Source of the DNA: a virus
IMG/VR virus record: IMGVR_UViG_3300032006_000049
Coordinates: 1-30,833 of that record
Reading direction: 5' to 3' (one strand)
Length of the DNA stretch: 30,833 nucleotides
The notes beneath the pieces are model-generated. The model searched no databases, was not told the origin of the DNA, and saw only the letters and a list, made by a program, of their open reading frames with translations. Of the stretch, positions 1 to 8,183 are shown piece by piece (the first letter of the stretch is position 1; the number at the start of each line of letters is the position of its first letter). A program made the translations under genes and the position numbers.

Positions 1-347
1 GTTGCAAGAGCTTCCCAATTTACGTGTGATTGTCTTTCTTCGATGTCATCTACTTTAAACGCAAAGTAAGATCCTTGGTCGACAGTTAATTGTAACTTGT
101 CGTCTGCCAAAGATTGTGTGTTTACAGTTTGACCTCGAGCGTAGTCGCTCACAGTAATGGAAGGCTCTTTCACGATATTTACCGTGTCGCCAAAATTTTC
201 GATTTCTCCAGCGTAATCAGTGTTAGTAATATCTTCAACAACTGATGCACGTCTGAAAAACTTCTGAACCTTTTGACTATATACTGCTGGTACCCAATTA
301 CCTGAAGGTAAATTGTTGTAGCCTGCAGCGTTTGACATTGTAGCCAT
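1..347 (-). CDS. Major capsid protein, N-terminal part (runs off left edge)
   Basis: The minus-strand frame starts at ATG 345-347 and stays open to base 1, giving 115 residues of an unfinished protein. It begins MATMSNAAGYNNLPSG and continues with NWVPAVYSQKVQKFF and later VKEPSITVSDYARGQ. This is the usual N-terminus of P22/HK97-fold coat proteins of marine phages: an arm, then a strand-rich region with an aromatic 'W.P..YS..V...F' segment. A GGAG lies 11 bases before the start. It follows the scaffold gene in the same direction, the normal order of scaffold then coat in the late operon. The assignment rests on position and recognised sequence character; the C-terminal part is outside the window. 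Confidence 0.85.
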   Translation of the reverse strand, partial: MATMSNAAGYNNLPSGNWVPAVYSQKVQKFFRRASVVEDITNTDYAGEIENFGDTVNIVKEPSITVSDYARGQTVNTQSLADDKLQLTVDQGSYFAFKVDDIEERQSHVNWEALA

Positions 348-378
348 GTGTCGTTAGTCTCCAATTATATAGTTATTA

Positions 379-1308
379 TTAAGGTTGGATTCTACCTTCT
401 CTTACAGCTTTATCGATTTCTTCTTCGTACTTCTCATACTCATTAACTGTCATCTTCGAAATTGCAGCATTAGACCAAATCTTCTTAGGTTTAGCACCTT
501 CAGTTGATTCAGCTTTTCTAGTTTTAGATACGGCTTTAGCAGCTTCCTTCTTAATATCCTTTTCTTGCTTATTAGAGTACTTTCCAATTCCTTTATCCAT
601 TTTGTACAGGTCGATTGCTCTTCCTGCAAGATTGGCATTACTTGTATTTTCATACAACCAATCCTGAATAACGGGATCTTGTTTAGTAGCCCATTCGTGA
701 AAATCATCTTTTGCACGAAGTTCAGTAAAATCAGGATGTAGTTTAAGAAGATCTACTTCCGCTTTTTCTTTTGCTATCTGCTCTTGTTGAACTTGGAGAT
801 TTTGGTATTTATCCTCTATCTCTTTTGCTCTTCTATCCGCTTTGTTTATAGCAATGGTTTCAACCATTTCATAGACATCGGGATATTCTTTTTTCCAAGC
901 TTCAAGTTCATCCTTTGATTTAGGAGGAACTATTGCTTTGCTCGATTGTTCCAGTTGAGTTCTTAAAGTTCGAACTTCATCTTTATGCTTTCCGAGTGTA
1001 GAATCATAGTGTCTTTTCAAATCGTCATAACGTTTCTTAAAGACACGTTCTTCGGCATTCTCAGGGCGTTCAGTTGAAGGAGTTGCCTTACCATCTAAGC
1101 TTGCAATTTCTTCTGATGCTTTGGTGTCCTTTTGAACGGTTGCTGTTTCTGCTTTCTCTTTTTGTTCTCGATTAAATTTTGCTAAATCTCCTCTGGCAAA
1201 AGCTTCAGTTTCAGCATCGTCTGTTTCTTCACGAGTCTTACTATAAAGTTTTGCTTTTGGTTTTTTAACTAATTTAGTTTCAAGAACTTCTTTTTCTTCG
1301 TTTTCCAT
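379..1308 (-). CDS. Capsid scaffolding (assembly) protein
   Basis: This 309-residue protein is highly charged and rich in Glu and Lys. Its first 85 residues look disordered. Heptad-like helices follow at about residues 88-125 and 155-187. A conserved-looking block, HPDFTELRAKDDFHEWATKQ, spans about 191-210. The C-terminus has a short charged helix (about 284-305, NEYEKYEEEIDKAV). This build, with a helical rod and a basic/amphipathic tail that contacts coat protein, is typical of scaffolds that guide procapsid assembly and are then removed. It lies directly upstream of the coat gene and downstream of the portal in transcription order. The start is supported by GAGGAAAAAATAATG. The scaffold call is from architecture and position, not from a specific motif. 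Confidence 0.82.
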   Translation of the reverse strand: MENEEKEVLETKLVKKPKAKLYSKTREETDDAETEAFARGDLAKFNREQKEKAETATVQKDTKASEEIASLDGKATPSTERPENAEERVFKKRYDDLKRHYDSTLGKHKDEVRTLRTQLEQSSKAIVPPKSKDELEAWKKEYPDVYEMVETIAINKADRRAKEIEDKYQNLQVQQEQIAKEKAEVDLLKLHPDFTELRAKDDFHEWATKQDPVIQDWLYENTSNANLAGRAIDLYKMDKGIGKYSNKQEKDIKKEAAKAVSKTRKAESTEGAKPKKIWSNAAISKMTVNEYEKYEEEIDKAVREGRIQP

Positions 1309-1379
1309 TATTTTTTCCTCTTTAGGTTGAGTGCCTTATGGATAAGGGTAGCTCACTTCCATAATTTTGTGGGTTGATA

Positions 1380-1910
1380 CTAGGTAATTAAATCTTGATC
1401 AATTTGATCGTAATTCATTCCTTCATCAGGTATTTCAGGTAACGCTGACTCTTGTTTAGCCATCATCCCTGTTGTTCCTGCAGTTGTATCAAGTGGCACA
1501 TTATTAGTATCCATCTGATTGGTACTAGATTCTATAATAAACTTTTGAATATCATCAGGTAATAAAGTTAAAGTTGAAACTTTTACTGGTACCATCTCTT
1601 CTGTTGGACCAATGCCTTCAAGTACTGATGTTAATCTAGGTTCTATTTTAGTTAGTACAGATTTAACAGATGGAGATAAAAATGGTGCGATAACATTTAT
1701 ATCTTCAGCTGTTACATTCTGTTTTATACTTTCGATAACATTAATTTTATTTGGATCTTCAATAGACTGAGTATTAACAGGTCTATTAATATTAGTAGGT
1801 GCTTTAGGTTGTTCTACTTTTAAATTACTCATATCAGGAACTTGATAATTAGTTCCTGTTTGATTCATAATTCCTGTTGTAGAAACTTTTCCTTGTGTAT
1901 TTAAAGCCAT
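1380..1910 (-). CDS. Unknown late protein (176 aa), virion module
   Basis: I do not recognise a domain. The protein is 176 residues, with an Asn/Gln/Pro-rich N-terminus (residues 1-55), a more ordered middle (VTAEDINVIAPFLSPSVK, about 65-100) and an acidic end (EIPDEGMNYDQIDQDL). Its ATG shares one base with the stop of the preceding gene (TAATG), so translation is probably coupled. It sits between the portal-side large unknown and the scaffold, so a virion or assembly role is likely, but this is inference from position only. Confidence 0.8.
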   Translation of the reverse strand: MALNTQGKVSTTGIMNQTGTNYQVPDMSNLKVEQPKAPTNINRPVNTQSIEDPNKINVIESIKQNVTAEDINVIAPFLSPSVKSVLTKIEPRLTSVLEGIGPTEEMVPVKVSTLTLLPDDIQKFIIESSTNQMDTNNVPLDTTAGTTGMMAKQESALPEIPDEGMNYDQIDQDLIT

Positions 1911-3304
1911 TATTTTTTACCTGCCCAATAACATAGTGGTAAAATAATTTTTCTATATATTCTACCTAATAGATGTTTTTTACCTCTTAAACTTTGTCTC
2001 ATATCAATTGTACTATGAATTGCAATATGTTCTAAAGTTTTTTTGATAATTTTATTTGTAATACCTTTTTGTTTTGCATAATGAACTAAAGGTAAAAATA
2101 ATTTATGATATCCTTGTTGATATTCTGGTGCAATATCTTTATGAAATTTCATCCAAATTTTATTTCTAAATAACCCAAAACCATAGGATTCATTCATCAT
2201 AGTACAAACGATTTTACCACTATCCGAACCACCACTTCCACCGTTTGAACCACCTTCTCTATCTTGTCTTCCTGGATTAGCTTTTCTTTCAGCTCTTGTT
2301 CTTGTATAACCTGTTTCTACGGTATTATCTTTTTCATTTTTATAATTTTCTTGTTGTTTTTTCATTCGTTGAGTATCGTCATAAAACTTATCACCAGGTT
2401 TATACCCTTTTCGTTCAATTGTTTTTTCTCTTGTAGAAATTCTTTTTTCACCAGCTCTTTCTAGATTACCATAAGCTGAAACTCTATTCATTCCTGCATA
2501 TAAATCTTCTGCAGGATTTCCTGCAATACGTCCAGTCTCATCAACTGCAAAGATACGTTTATGCATTTTTTGAACTGGAGTTTCTTCTGGTACTACAGCA
2601 TCAATCGCTCTTAAAGCTAAGGGTTTAAATTTACTCCATTTAGATTTAACAGATTCTGGTACTGCTTTTTTTACAAATCGTGATATTCCAGAACCTCCAG
2701 CTTTAATTGCTCCAATTGGTTTTTTAAAAAATGATGATTGTTGCAAGTCAGATAATTCTGCTCTTAAAGCTTGTTCTTCCTCGTTATCAAGTCTTCCTGA
2801 AGAAAGATCTGTTTGAATTTGATCCATTCTTATATCTTTATCAACTTGACCCCATTCTCTATCTGTTTTTCCTGTTACGTCAGCGAATTGATGTCTTAAT
2901 CGAGTTCCTAAATTAGGTTTATTCCCTTCTATAGCATCTCCTAAAGGTTTAAAAAATCCTGACACTTCAGTTGGACTAGTTTGTTTTTTAAACATGGTAC
3001 TTTCATCCATACCACTACCACCACCTTCGCCTTCAGTGTTCCACCACCAAGGTGTTACATCTCCAAATGCTTTTGCTGTTTGATCCGTAATACTTTCTGT
3101 TTGTGCTGTATTAGTTTGAGTATTTGTAGTCTGTGTATTTGTTGTTTGTGTATTAGAACTCGGTAAAGAAGAAAAATTATAATTAATACCTGTATAATCA
3201 TGGTCTTGATCAACAACAGAATATGTTCCTGTTGTAGAATTATACTCTAGAACTTGTTTTGTTGATCCATAACGATTAGGATCCCATGTTACAGTTTTTG
3301 CCAT
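1910..3304 (-). CDS. Large unknown virion-module protein with conserved C-terminal block
   Basis: This 464-residue protein has three parts. Residues 1-100 are low complexity, with NTQTT-type repeats and a Gly/Ser run. The middle (about 100-350) is strongly charged and helical. After a Gly/Ser linker (GGSNGGSGGSDSG), the last 100 residues form a compact basic block beginning CTMMNESYGFGLFRNK and ending IILPLCYWAGKK. A similar C-terminal block (C, then a GYHxLFLPLV-like stretch) recurs in marine phage virion genes of unknown function, to my recollection. It lies between portal and scaffold genes. The flexible linker suggests a domain presented on or ejected from the particle; that is inference. 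Confidence 0.82.
   Translation of the reverse strand: MAKTVTWDPNRYGSTKQVLEYNSTTGTYSVVDQDHDYTGINYNFSSLPSSNTQTTNTQTTNTQTNTAQTESITDQTAKAFGDVTPWWWNTEGEGGGSGMDESTMFKKQTSPTEVSGFFKPLGDAIEGNKPNLGTRLRHQFADVTGKTDREWGQVDKDIRMDQIQTDLSSGRLDNEEEQALRAELSDLQQSSFFKKPIGAIKAGGSGISRFVKKAVPESVKSKWSKFKPLALRAIDAVVPEETPVQKMHKRIFAVDETGRIAGNPAEDLYAGMNRVSAYGNLERAGEKRISTREKTIERKGYKPGDKFYDDTQRMKKQQENYKNEKDNTVETGYTRTRAERKANPGRQDREGGSNGGSGGSDSGKIVCTMMNESYGFGLFRNKIWMKFHKDIAPEYQQGYHKLFLPLVHYAKQKGITNKIIKKTLEHIAIHSTIDMRQSLRGKKHLLGRIYRKIILPLCYWAGKK
3115..3162 (-). repeat. Short in-frame repeat coding NTQTT-type units
   Basis: Within the N-terminal part of the 1910-3304 gene, a degenerate unit of about 15 bases is repeated about three times and encodes NTQTTNTQTTNTQTNTAQT. 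This is low-complexity coding repetition that could expand or contract by slippage. No regulatory role is implied. Confidence 0.6.
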
Positions 3305-3333
3305 ATTATTTTAATTTATCTTTTTTACTTTGT

Positions 3334-5415
3334 TTAAGAGCGTTGTCTAGTGTTAGGAGTTGCTTGAGCAAAGCCAGCTTCCCCTGGCAGCGGAACATTA
3401 CCTGTTCCGATGTTGCCACCTCCAACTCCTGTATTATCTGTTGGCGAAGCTCCAACAGGTGCTTGCATAGAAGGTCCCATTTGGGCTTGTCCTCCAGCAG
3501 CGGCTGTATTATTTTGAGTTCCATTTACCATCCCCATTATTTGTGCAAAAATTGCTGCTCGATCAGGATCATTAATTACTTGTTCTGGATCAATGTCTAA
3601 TGATTTAGCAACTTCTTTTAGTATTGTATGCCATTTAACAAAAGGGGCTAACGAAGGATTAGCTGCCGTTTGCATAAAAGTCATCAGTCTTTGTGATCTA
3701 ACTTCTTTTTGCATTAAGGAAGAAGTTCCTCTTGGTTTAATTTCTAGATCACCTTTAATTTCAGGTCTATCATCATTAAATTGCATATTCCAATAGAATA
3801 ATGTTTTCCCTAGAGGTTTTAATAAATAGTCATCAATATTCTTAATAACTGTTTTTATACTTAACGCTGCAGCTCCCATTAACATAGACATACCTGCTGC
3901 AGTTCTTGTTGTTGATTGTACGCCTGTTGTCCCATGTGAATATGATGGAATTCCTGTTGATTCATCTGCTAATTGTCTGAATCGATCAAACATCATCATA
4001 TTTTCATTTGTTGTACTTGGAAATTTTAATCCATGGACTGCTTGACCAGGTTGTCCACTTTGTCTTCTAAATATTTTACCAGGAAAGACTTTCATATCTT
4101 GACCTGGAACTAATAACGTTTCGTCAATATCAAATACTAAATTACCTGATAATGCCAAATTATCAATTGCCATTCTTGCATGACCATTCATAATTTGTTG
4201 AGAATCACTCATGTTTTCTGGAATACCGATTCCAAAAAATTGATAAGGATTTAATTCATATGGACATACCATATATGGTAAACGTGTTGGCGTAAATGGA
4301 TTTTCTACACATCTTAAAACTTTATTTCCACAAATCCATACATTAACTGAAACAACATCTAATTCATCATTATATTTAAATCCAGCTTCTTGAGCTGTTC
4401 GTTTATCTAATAAACCCCAATATTCAAAAATTTCAAATCTATTTTTATATAAGGATTCAATATTTTCTCTATCGTATAAAGAAGATTCATAACCTCTTGT
4501 TTGATAATTTGGACCCATTTCTAAACAAGCTCGAATTGCATCGGCATCAAACATTGGACGTTTAATTAAATCTGCAAACTGTTGTCTATTAAAAGAATGA
4601 CGTTGAATAACATATTCACTATCATTCATATTGGTTGCATTAGGATCTGAATAAAAATCCCAACAAGATACAGCTTCTAATTTTGGAACTGTTTTTATTT
4701 TTCCTATATAAGTTTCTTCTCCTGTTTCAGGATCTTTATCCCAACTATTATAAATTTTATCTTCGTTAAAAGGACCTTTTAAAATTCCTGTTCCTAATAA
4801 ACACATTTCAAAGAAAACATGTCTTAAGCTTTTAATTGCATCTGTCTCTTCCAATTGATCATGAATAACTTTTTGTAATTTTTCAGCTGCAATTCTAGCA
4901 GGTTCAATCTGTGGCATACTTCTTGAATCAGGAGCAGGTCCTTCTTCTAATCCAAGTTCTTTATAATTTTGTGCTAAATTTTCCATTAGCATATCTGCAG
5001 TAGCTCCTCTTGGAATTGCTTGACCATCACCAGGGAATCCATAAGGATTTGGTAATTCACCATTTGCAAGACCATTAGCTTGCTGCATTTGTTGAGGTTT
5101 TAAATGGGCATATTCTGCCATTTCTTCAGGAACAGGTGTAGGTTCTACACCAATAGGAAATTTTCCTGAACCAAATAAAACTTCAATAATTTGTCCAAAC
5201 GATGCTAATACTTTTGTTTTAGTAATTTTAACAAAGACTTTAGATTTTTCATTATCTCTAAAAGCAGTTTCAGGACCATATAATCCACGATAATTACGAT
5301 AAGCTCCTAACCATCTCTTCTCATCATAAATACGAGAAGTTTCAGCTTGTTGAAATCGATTTCGAATATAGCCTACTAAAGGACTATATTCCTCTGCATA
5401 TGGTTTTTTAGCCAT
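3334..5415 (-). CDS. Portal (head-tail connector) protein
   Basis: At 693 residues this has the size of P22-like portals. The N-terminus (about 1-80) contains an aromatic/basic stretch (KRWLGAYRNYRGLYGPE) followed by the conserved-looking segment FVKITKTKVLASFGQIIEVLFG. The middle has a wing-like region with WDFYSDPNATNMNDSEYVI and a stem region, FGIGIPENMSDSQQIMN. The C-terminus is Gly/Gln/Ala-rich and probably disordered. The portal forms the dodecameric ring through which the terminase packs DNA and to which the neck attaches. It lies just after terL and four small genes, the usual late-operon position. Recognition is from the overall pattern known in marine phages. Confidence 0.92.
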   Translation of the reverse strand: MAKKPYAEEYSPLVGYIRNRFQQAETSRIYDEKRWLGAYRNYRGLYGPETAFRDNEKSKVFVKITKTKVLASFGQIIEVLFGSGKFPIGVEPTPVPEEMAEYAHLKPQQMQQANGLANGELPNPYGFPGDGQAIPRGATADMLMENLAQNYKELGLEEGPAPDSRSMPQIEPARIAAEKLQKVIHDQLEETDAIKSLRHVFFEMCLLGTGILKGPFNEDKIYNSWDKDPETGEETYIGKIKTVPKLEAVSCWDFYSDPNATNMNDSEYVIQRHSFNRQQFADLIKRPMFDADAIRACLEMGPNYQTRGYESSLYDRENIESLYKNRFEIFEYWGLLDKRTAQEAGFKYNDELDVVSVNVWICGNKVLRCVENPFTPTRLPYMVCPYELNPYQFFGIGIPENMSDSQQIMNGHARMAIDNLALSGNLVFDIDETLLVPGQDMKVFPGKIFRRQSGQPGQAVHGLKFPSTTNENMMMFDRFRQLADESTGIPSYSHGTTGVQSTTRTAAGMSMLMGAAALSIKTVIKNIDDYLLKPLGKTLFYWNMQFNDDRPEIKGDLEIKPRGTSSLMQKEVRSQRLMTFMQTAANPSLAPFVKWHTILKEVAKSLDIDPEQVINDPDRAAIFAQIMGMVNGTQNNTAAAGGQAQMGPSMQAPVGASPTDNTGVGGGNIGTGNVPLPGEAGFAQATPNTRQRS

Positions 5416-5418
5416 TAA

Positions 5419-5622
5419 TTATCCTTTTTTACCTGCTGCTGCATTAACAGCTATAGTTTGAAGTGGTCCAAGATCATTATAATTTAAACCAAACATAGAT
5501 TGAGCTTGTTGATCTAAAGGATGTGTTCCAGCCTGAAGAACACGTTCCGCTTTAGACTTCATTTTAGTTTTATCATTATCAGGTATACGTTTTAAACGTT
5601 TCTCTGAATCTGTTAAAGCCAT
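5419..5622 (-). CDS. Small unknown protein (67 aa) before portal
   Basis: This 67-residue protein is basic at the N-terminus (SEKRLKRIPDNDKTKMKSK) with a helical middle and the block FGLNYNDLGPLQTIAVNAAA. I recognise no domain. Three bases separate its stop from the portal start and two bases separate it from the gene before, so it belongs to the late operon. It could be a minor capsid or neck accessory; that is position-based. Confidence 0.7.
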   Translation of the reverse strand: MALTDSEKRLKRIPDNDKTKMKSKAERVLQAGTHPLDQQAQSMFGLNYNDLGPLQTIAVNAAAGKKG

Positions 5623-5624
5623 AA

Positions 5625-5816
5625 TTAGTAATCCTTTTGATTAGCCATTTTAAAGATCGAAGGATCTACTTTTTCTTTTTTACCTGGTTTATCTGCTCCT
5701 GTTCCTAAATCACCTTGTTTAATTTTTTGATTAGGATTCATTTCTAGTTTAGCATTTTTAGTTTTGCCAACATCAGCTCCCAGATCTCCTTGATTTATCT
5801 TTTTATTAACGTCCAT
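5625..5816 (-). CDS. Small QGDLG-motif protein A (63 aa)
   Basis: This 63-residue protein contains the unit K-I-(N/K)-Q-G-D-L-G twice (residues about 5-12 and 32-39), each followed by a Gly/Lys-rich spacer, and ends FKMANQKDY. The next gene upstream in transcription (5832-6059) carries the same QGDLG unit once and a matching end, FKKADEKDY, so the two are paralogues. No known function. It lies between terL and portal. The amphipathic repeat plus a common KDY tail suggests repeated binding peptides for one partner, which is inference. Confidence 0.72.
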   Translation of the reverse strand: MDVNKKINQGDLGADVGKTKNAKLEMNPNQKIKQGDLGTGADKPGKKEKVDPSIFKMANQKDY

Positions 5817-5831
5817 ATTTTCTCCTTTTAA

Positions 5832-6059
5832 TTAATAATCTTTTTCGTCAGCCTTTTTAAATAATGACTCTTGAACATGCTCAGATCCTGACTTCGTAGG
5901 ATAGTTATTATTTTGCAAAGCAGTTTCAGATTCACCTTTACGAGGTGCATCTTTAGAAAAGTCAATATTAGTCGCTTCCTGATTTGGCTGTTTGCCATCA
6001 GGTGCTGAACCAAGATCTCCTTGTTTTACTTTAGCTTTTGGATCGAATTTAGTTTCCAT
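5832..6059 (-). CDS. Small QGDLG-motif protein B (75 aa)
   Basis: This 75-residue protein has KVKQGDLG at about residues 10-17, a polar, probably disordered middle, and the C-terminal tail LFKKADEKDY. It is a paralogue of the adjacent 63-residue gene. An overlapping frame starting near 6013 is a shadow. It sits in the late operon between the 96-residue unknown and the 63-residue paralogue. Confidence 0.72.
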   Translation of the reverse strand: METKFDPKAKVKQGDLGSAPDGKQPNQEATNIDFSKDAPRKGESETALQNNNYPTKSGSEHVQESLFKKADEKDY

Positions 6060-6068
6060 ATTATTCCT

Positions 6069-6359
6069 CTATAGTTTTATTTTCTTAATTGATAGTACGT
6101 TTTTAGTAGGTATAGTGGTGTACGATCCACCTTGTTCAATTTCATGATTATCTTCAAAACTTAAATCTGACATAATCACCGTTGTCTTTGTTGTCTCTGC
6201 CATTAACCATCCTACACTATAGCAAATCGCAGTCTTAGCCTTTTTAATTTTATTAAGATTTTCCCAATCTGATGATGAGACAATATCTTCCCAAGCAACT
6301 AAAACAAGTTTATACGGAAAATTCTTTTTATCTATTTCAGGTAATTTTTCTTTTAACAC
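6069..6359 (-). CDS. Unknown small protein (96 aa), GTG start, follows terL
   Basis: This 96-residue protein starts at GTG 6357-6359, two bases after the terL stop; the first in-frame ATG is far inside the gene, so GTG is the best start. It has the pattern VLVAWEDIVSSSDW near residues 20-33 and then GWLMAETTKTTVIMSD, which suggests a small beta-barrel. Proteins with this WEDI...W pattern recur near terminase/portal genes in marine phages, to my recollection, with no known function. Confidence 0.72.
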   Translation of the reverse strand: MLKEKLPEIDKKNFPYKLVLVAWEDIVSSSDWENLNKIKKAKTAICYSVGWLMAETTKTTVIMSDLSFEDNHEIEQGGSYTTIPTKNVLSIKKIKL

Positions 6360-6361
6360 TC

Positions 6362-7999
6362 TTAATATCCAAACATTCGATCTGCGGGGATAAATTGTGG
6401 TTTTGTTGGTGAGCTAAATCGTCTAGCATAACTTGTATGTATTGGTCGACTCATACAACCATAACGTAATGCATCATAAGCATGATCCTCTGCATCCGTA
6501 TTAATATCTTCAGGATTATTATCGTCTAAAGGTAAGAGAGGAAATGTTCTAATTAAATTTCTACAGGTTGAAAAGATTCTTAATCCTGGTTCTTTCTTCT
6601 TATCTTCACTTACTTTTAGTCGTTTATGAATTTCTAATTTACCACTGATTCTACTTTTAGGAGTACGATCGGAAGGTCTCCATTTACAGCCCACTCGAAT
6701 CATAGTTTCAGCAATACTCGGTCCTATATCTCCACGTTTTGCCCATGTGCTTGCATCTAAAACGCCATAACGAATATATTCATCTTTTTCCGCTATTAAG
6801 ACTTTTCGTGCAAATACATCTGCCGTAATCTTTTTGGTATATATTTCTCGATAAATCCATAGGTTATTATCATAATCAATAGCAAACCAAAGTACACAAG
6901 CAGGAGAACTGTAGCCCCAATCGGCAGCACGAAATTTTTGCCAGCCTTTAGGAATATCGAAAGGATCCACCACATGAATACTTTTATTAAATTCAGGAAA
7001 CGCAGAATCTTCAAATGCATCCCAATCTCCTTCTAAAAATTGTTTCTTTTGTACTTCAGGTAATGATGCCAACATCGCATAATAATCATCGGTCTGCATC
7101 AAGTAGGGATTATCTTGTAATTTTGCTGGTATGAATCTTCTGGTAATTACTTTTTTACCAACAGGGGTATCAATATTAATATCAAAAGCGGTATTTGGAA
7201 AAGAAGGATCAACAAACATCTCCCTCACCCATTGTGAACCAATGTTACCTGGGTTACCTGTGGCTCGCATGAACACAGGGATATCGGGATCCACTGATCG
7301 TAAAGAGGATCTTAAAAAATTATATATATCGGGCGAAGGATATTGTGGCAGTTCGTCTATTCCGATCCATGTGTAGGATTGACCTTGGTAACGTAAAGCG
7401 TCTGTCATGTTCTCTGCGTACCCGAACTCTATTTTTGCTCCCGATGGGAATCTCCACTCTTTTTCTTGCTCTCTCCATTTTGCTCCTGGGAATGCCTTAC
7501 TATATAAACGTTGAGAATGATTAATGAGATCTCTCAATTCAGGCATTGTGCGTCTAAGAAGAAGTGCTCGATGCGTTTCTTTGTGGCAGTATCGTAAAGG
7601 ATCTACCAACATCGCATAGGACTTACCTCCTCCTCTTGCTCCTCCGTAAAAAACCTCTCGTTCTGATGAGGCTAGAAACTCTGTTTGTGGACCTGTGTTA
7701 GGTTTAAAGATAACATTTTGTTGTTTTAAATGTTCTTTAACATTAGGAGAAACAGTATCAATTATATCTTTCTCAATAATTTGAGTTTCTTTTCCTTGTA
7801 ATGCCGAATTAACTTTTTTATATTTATCTTTTAAGTATTCTGCTGATCGCTTTGCGGATCTTAAACTTTGTTCTGCGGTGGCTACCTTTTTTCTAGACCG
7901 CTTTAATATCTCCTGAACCGAGTTCTTTGCTTTCGCTTTGACCGTTTTCTTGGGTTTCGGTGGTAATATTTCTTTGGATTCTTTTTCTGAGTCCGACAT
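6362..7999 (-). CDS. terL: Terminase large subunit (ATPase and nuclease)
   Basis: This is the 545-residue motor that cuts and packages DNA through the portal. The ATPase shows a Walker A at residues 119-127 (GGARGGGKS) and a Walker B with catalytic Glu at 211-216 (WIGIDE). The C-terminal RNase H-like nuclease shows the acidic residues D360 (RAADWGY), D415 (GVLDAS) and D505/D509 (AEDHAYDA). The preceding N-terminal extension of about 95 residues is Lys-rich and coiled, longer than needed for packaging function. The first 107 bases overlap the preceding helix-turn-helix-like gene in another frame, which makes the exact N-terminus less certain than the rest. Confidence 0.96.
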   Translation of the reverse strand: MSDSEKESKEILPPKPKKTVKAKAKNSVQEILKRSRKKVATAEQSLRSAKRSAEYLKDKYKKVNSALQGKETQIIEKDIIDTVSPNVKEHLKQQNVIFKPNTGPQTEFLASSEREVFYGGARGGGKSYAMLVDPLRYCHKETHRALLLRRTMPELRDLINHSQRLYSKAFPGAKWREQEKEWRFPSGAKIEFGYAENMTDALRYQGQSYTWIGIDELPQYPSPDIYNFLRSSLRSVDPDIPVFMRATGNPGNIGSQWVREMFVDPSFPNTAFDINIDTPVGKKVITRRFIPAKLQDNPYLMQTDDYYAMLASLPEVQKKQFLEGDWDAFEDSAFPEFNKSIHVVDPFDIPKGWQKFRAADWGYSSPACVLWFAIDYDNNLWIYREIYTKKITADVFARKVLIAEKDEYIRYGVLDASTWAKRGDIGPSIAETMIRVGCKWRPSDRTPKSRISGKLEIHKRLKVSEDKKKEPGLRIFSTCRNLIRTFPLLPLDDNNPEDINTDAEDHAYDALRYGCMSRPIHTSYARRFSSPTKPQFIPADRMFGY

Positions 8000-8183
8000 G
8001 TGAGATATATCGATTTGTTTTTCTATGTAACCATTCTGCTACTTCTCTATAAGAGCAGGTTTCTAAATATTTCTTTGCCTGATCTAAGGCTTCTAATTCT
8101 GAAGGAATTGATTCTAAGGATGAAGGATCGTCACTTTGTTTATATCCAAAAGGAATAATTCTAGAGACTTTCTTTATTTTCAT
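7893..8183 (-). CDS. Helix-turn-helix-like small protein upstream of terL
   Basis: This 96-residue frame starts at ATG 8181-8183; a TTG three bases earlier is less likely. It reads IIPFGYKQSDDPSSLESIP, then SYREVAEWLHRKTNRYISHV and GLRKR, a pattern resembling a helix-turn-helix (SYREVAEWL as first helix, ISHVGLRKR as recognition helix). A similar small protein is, to my recollection, common between terS and terL in marine phages. It overlaps terS by 23 bases and terL by 107 bases. Its tail after GLRKR is low-complexity, while terL in the +1 frame encodes the coiled, basic sequence one would expect to follow. It could be a packaging-site recognition factor; uncertain. Confidence 0.68.
   Translation of the reverse strand: MKIKKVSRIIPFGYKQSDDPSSLESIPSELEALDQAKKYLETCSYREVAEWLHRKTNRYISHVGLRKRIQRNITTETQENGQSESKELGSGDIKAV

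Noticed and set aside
179-364. 61-codon minus-strand ORF
   Set aside because: It is out of phase with the clear major capsid start at 347, whose frame is open to the left edge and recognisable as coat protein.
1334-1347. CCTTAT-GG-ATAAGG inverted repeat between scaffold and its upstream gene
   Set aside because: The loop is only two bases, so it is not a good RNA hairpin, and no promoter or terminator elements accompany it.
3286-3600. 104-codon plus-strand ORF
   Set aside because: Antisense to the portal C-terminus and the low-complexity gene; Ser/Cys-rich composition typical of a shadow.
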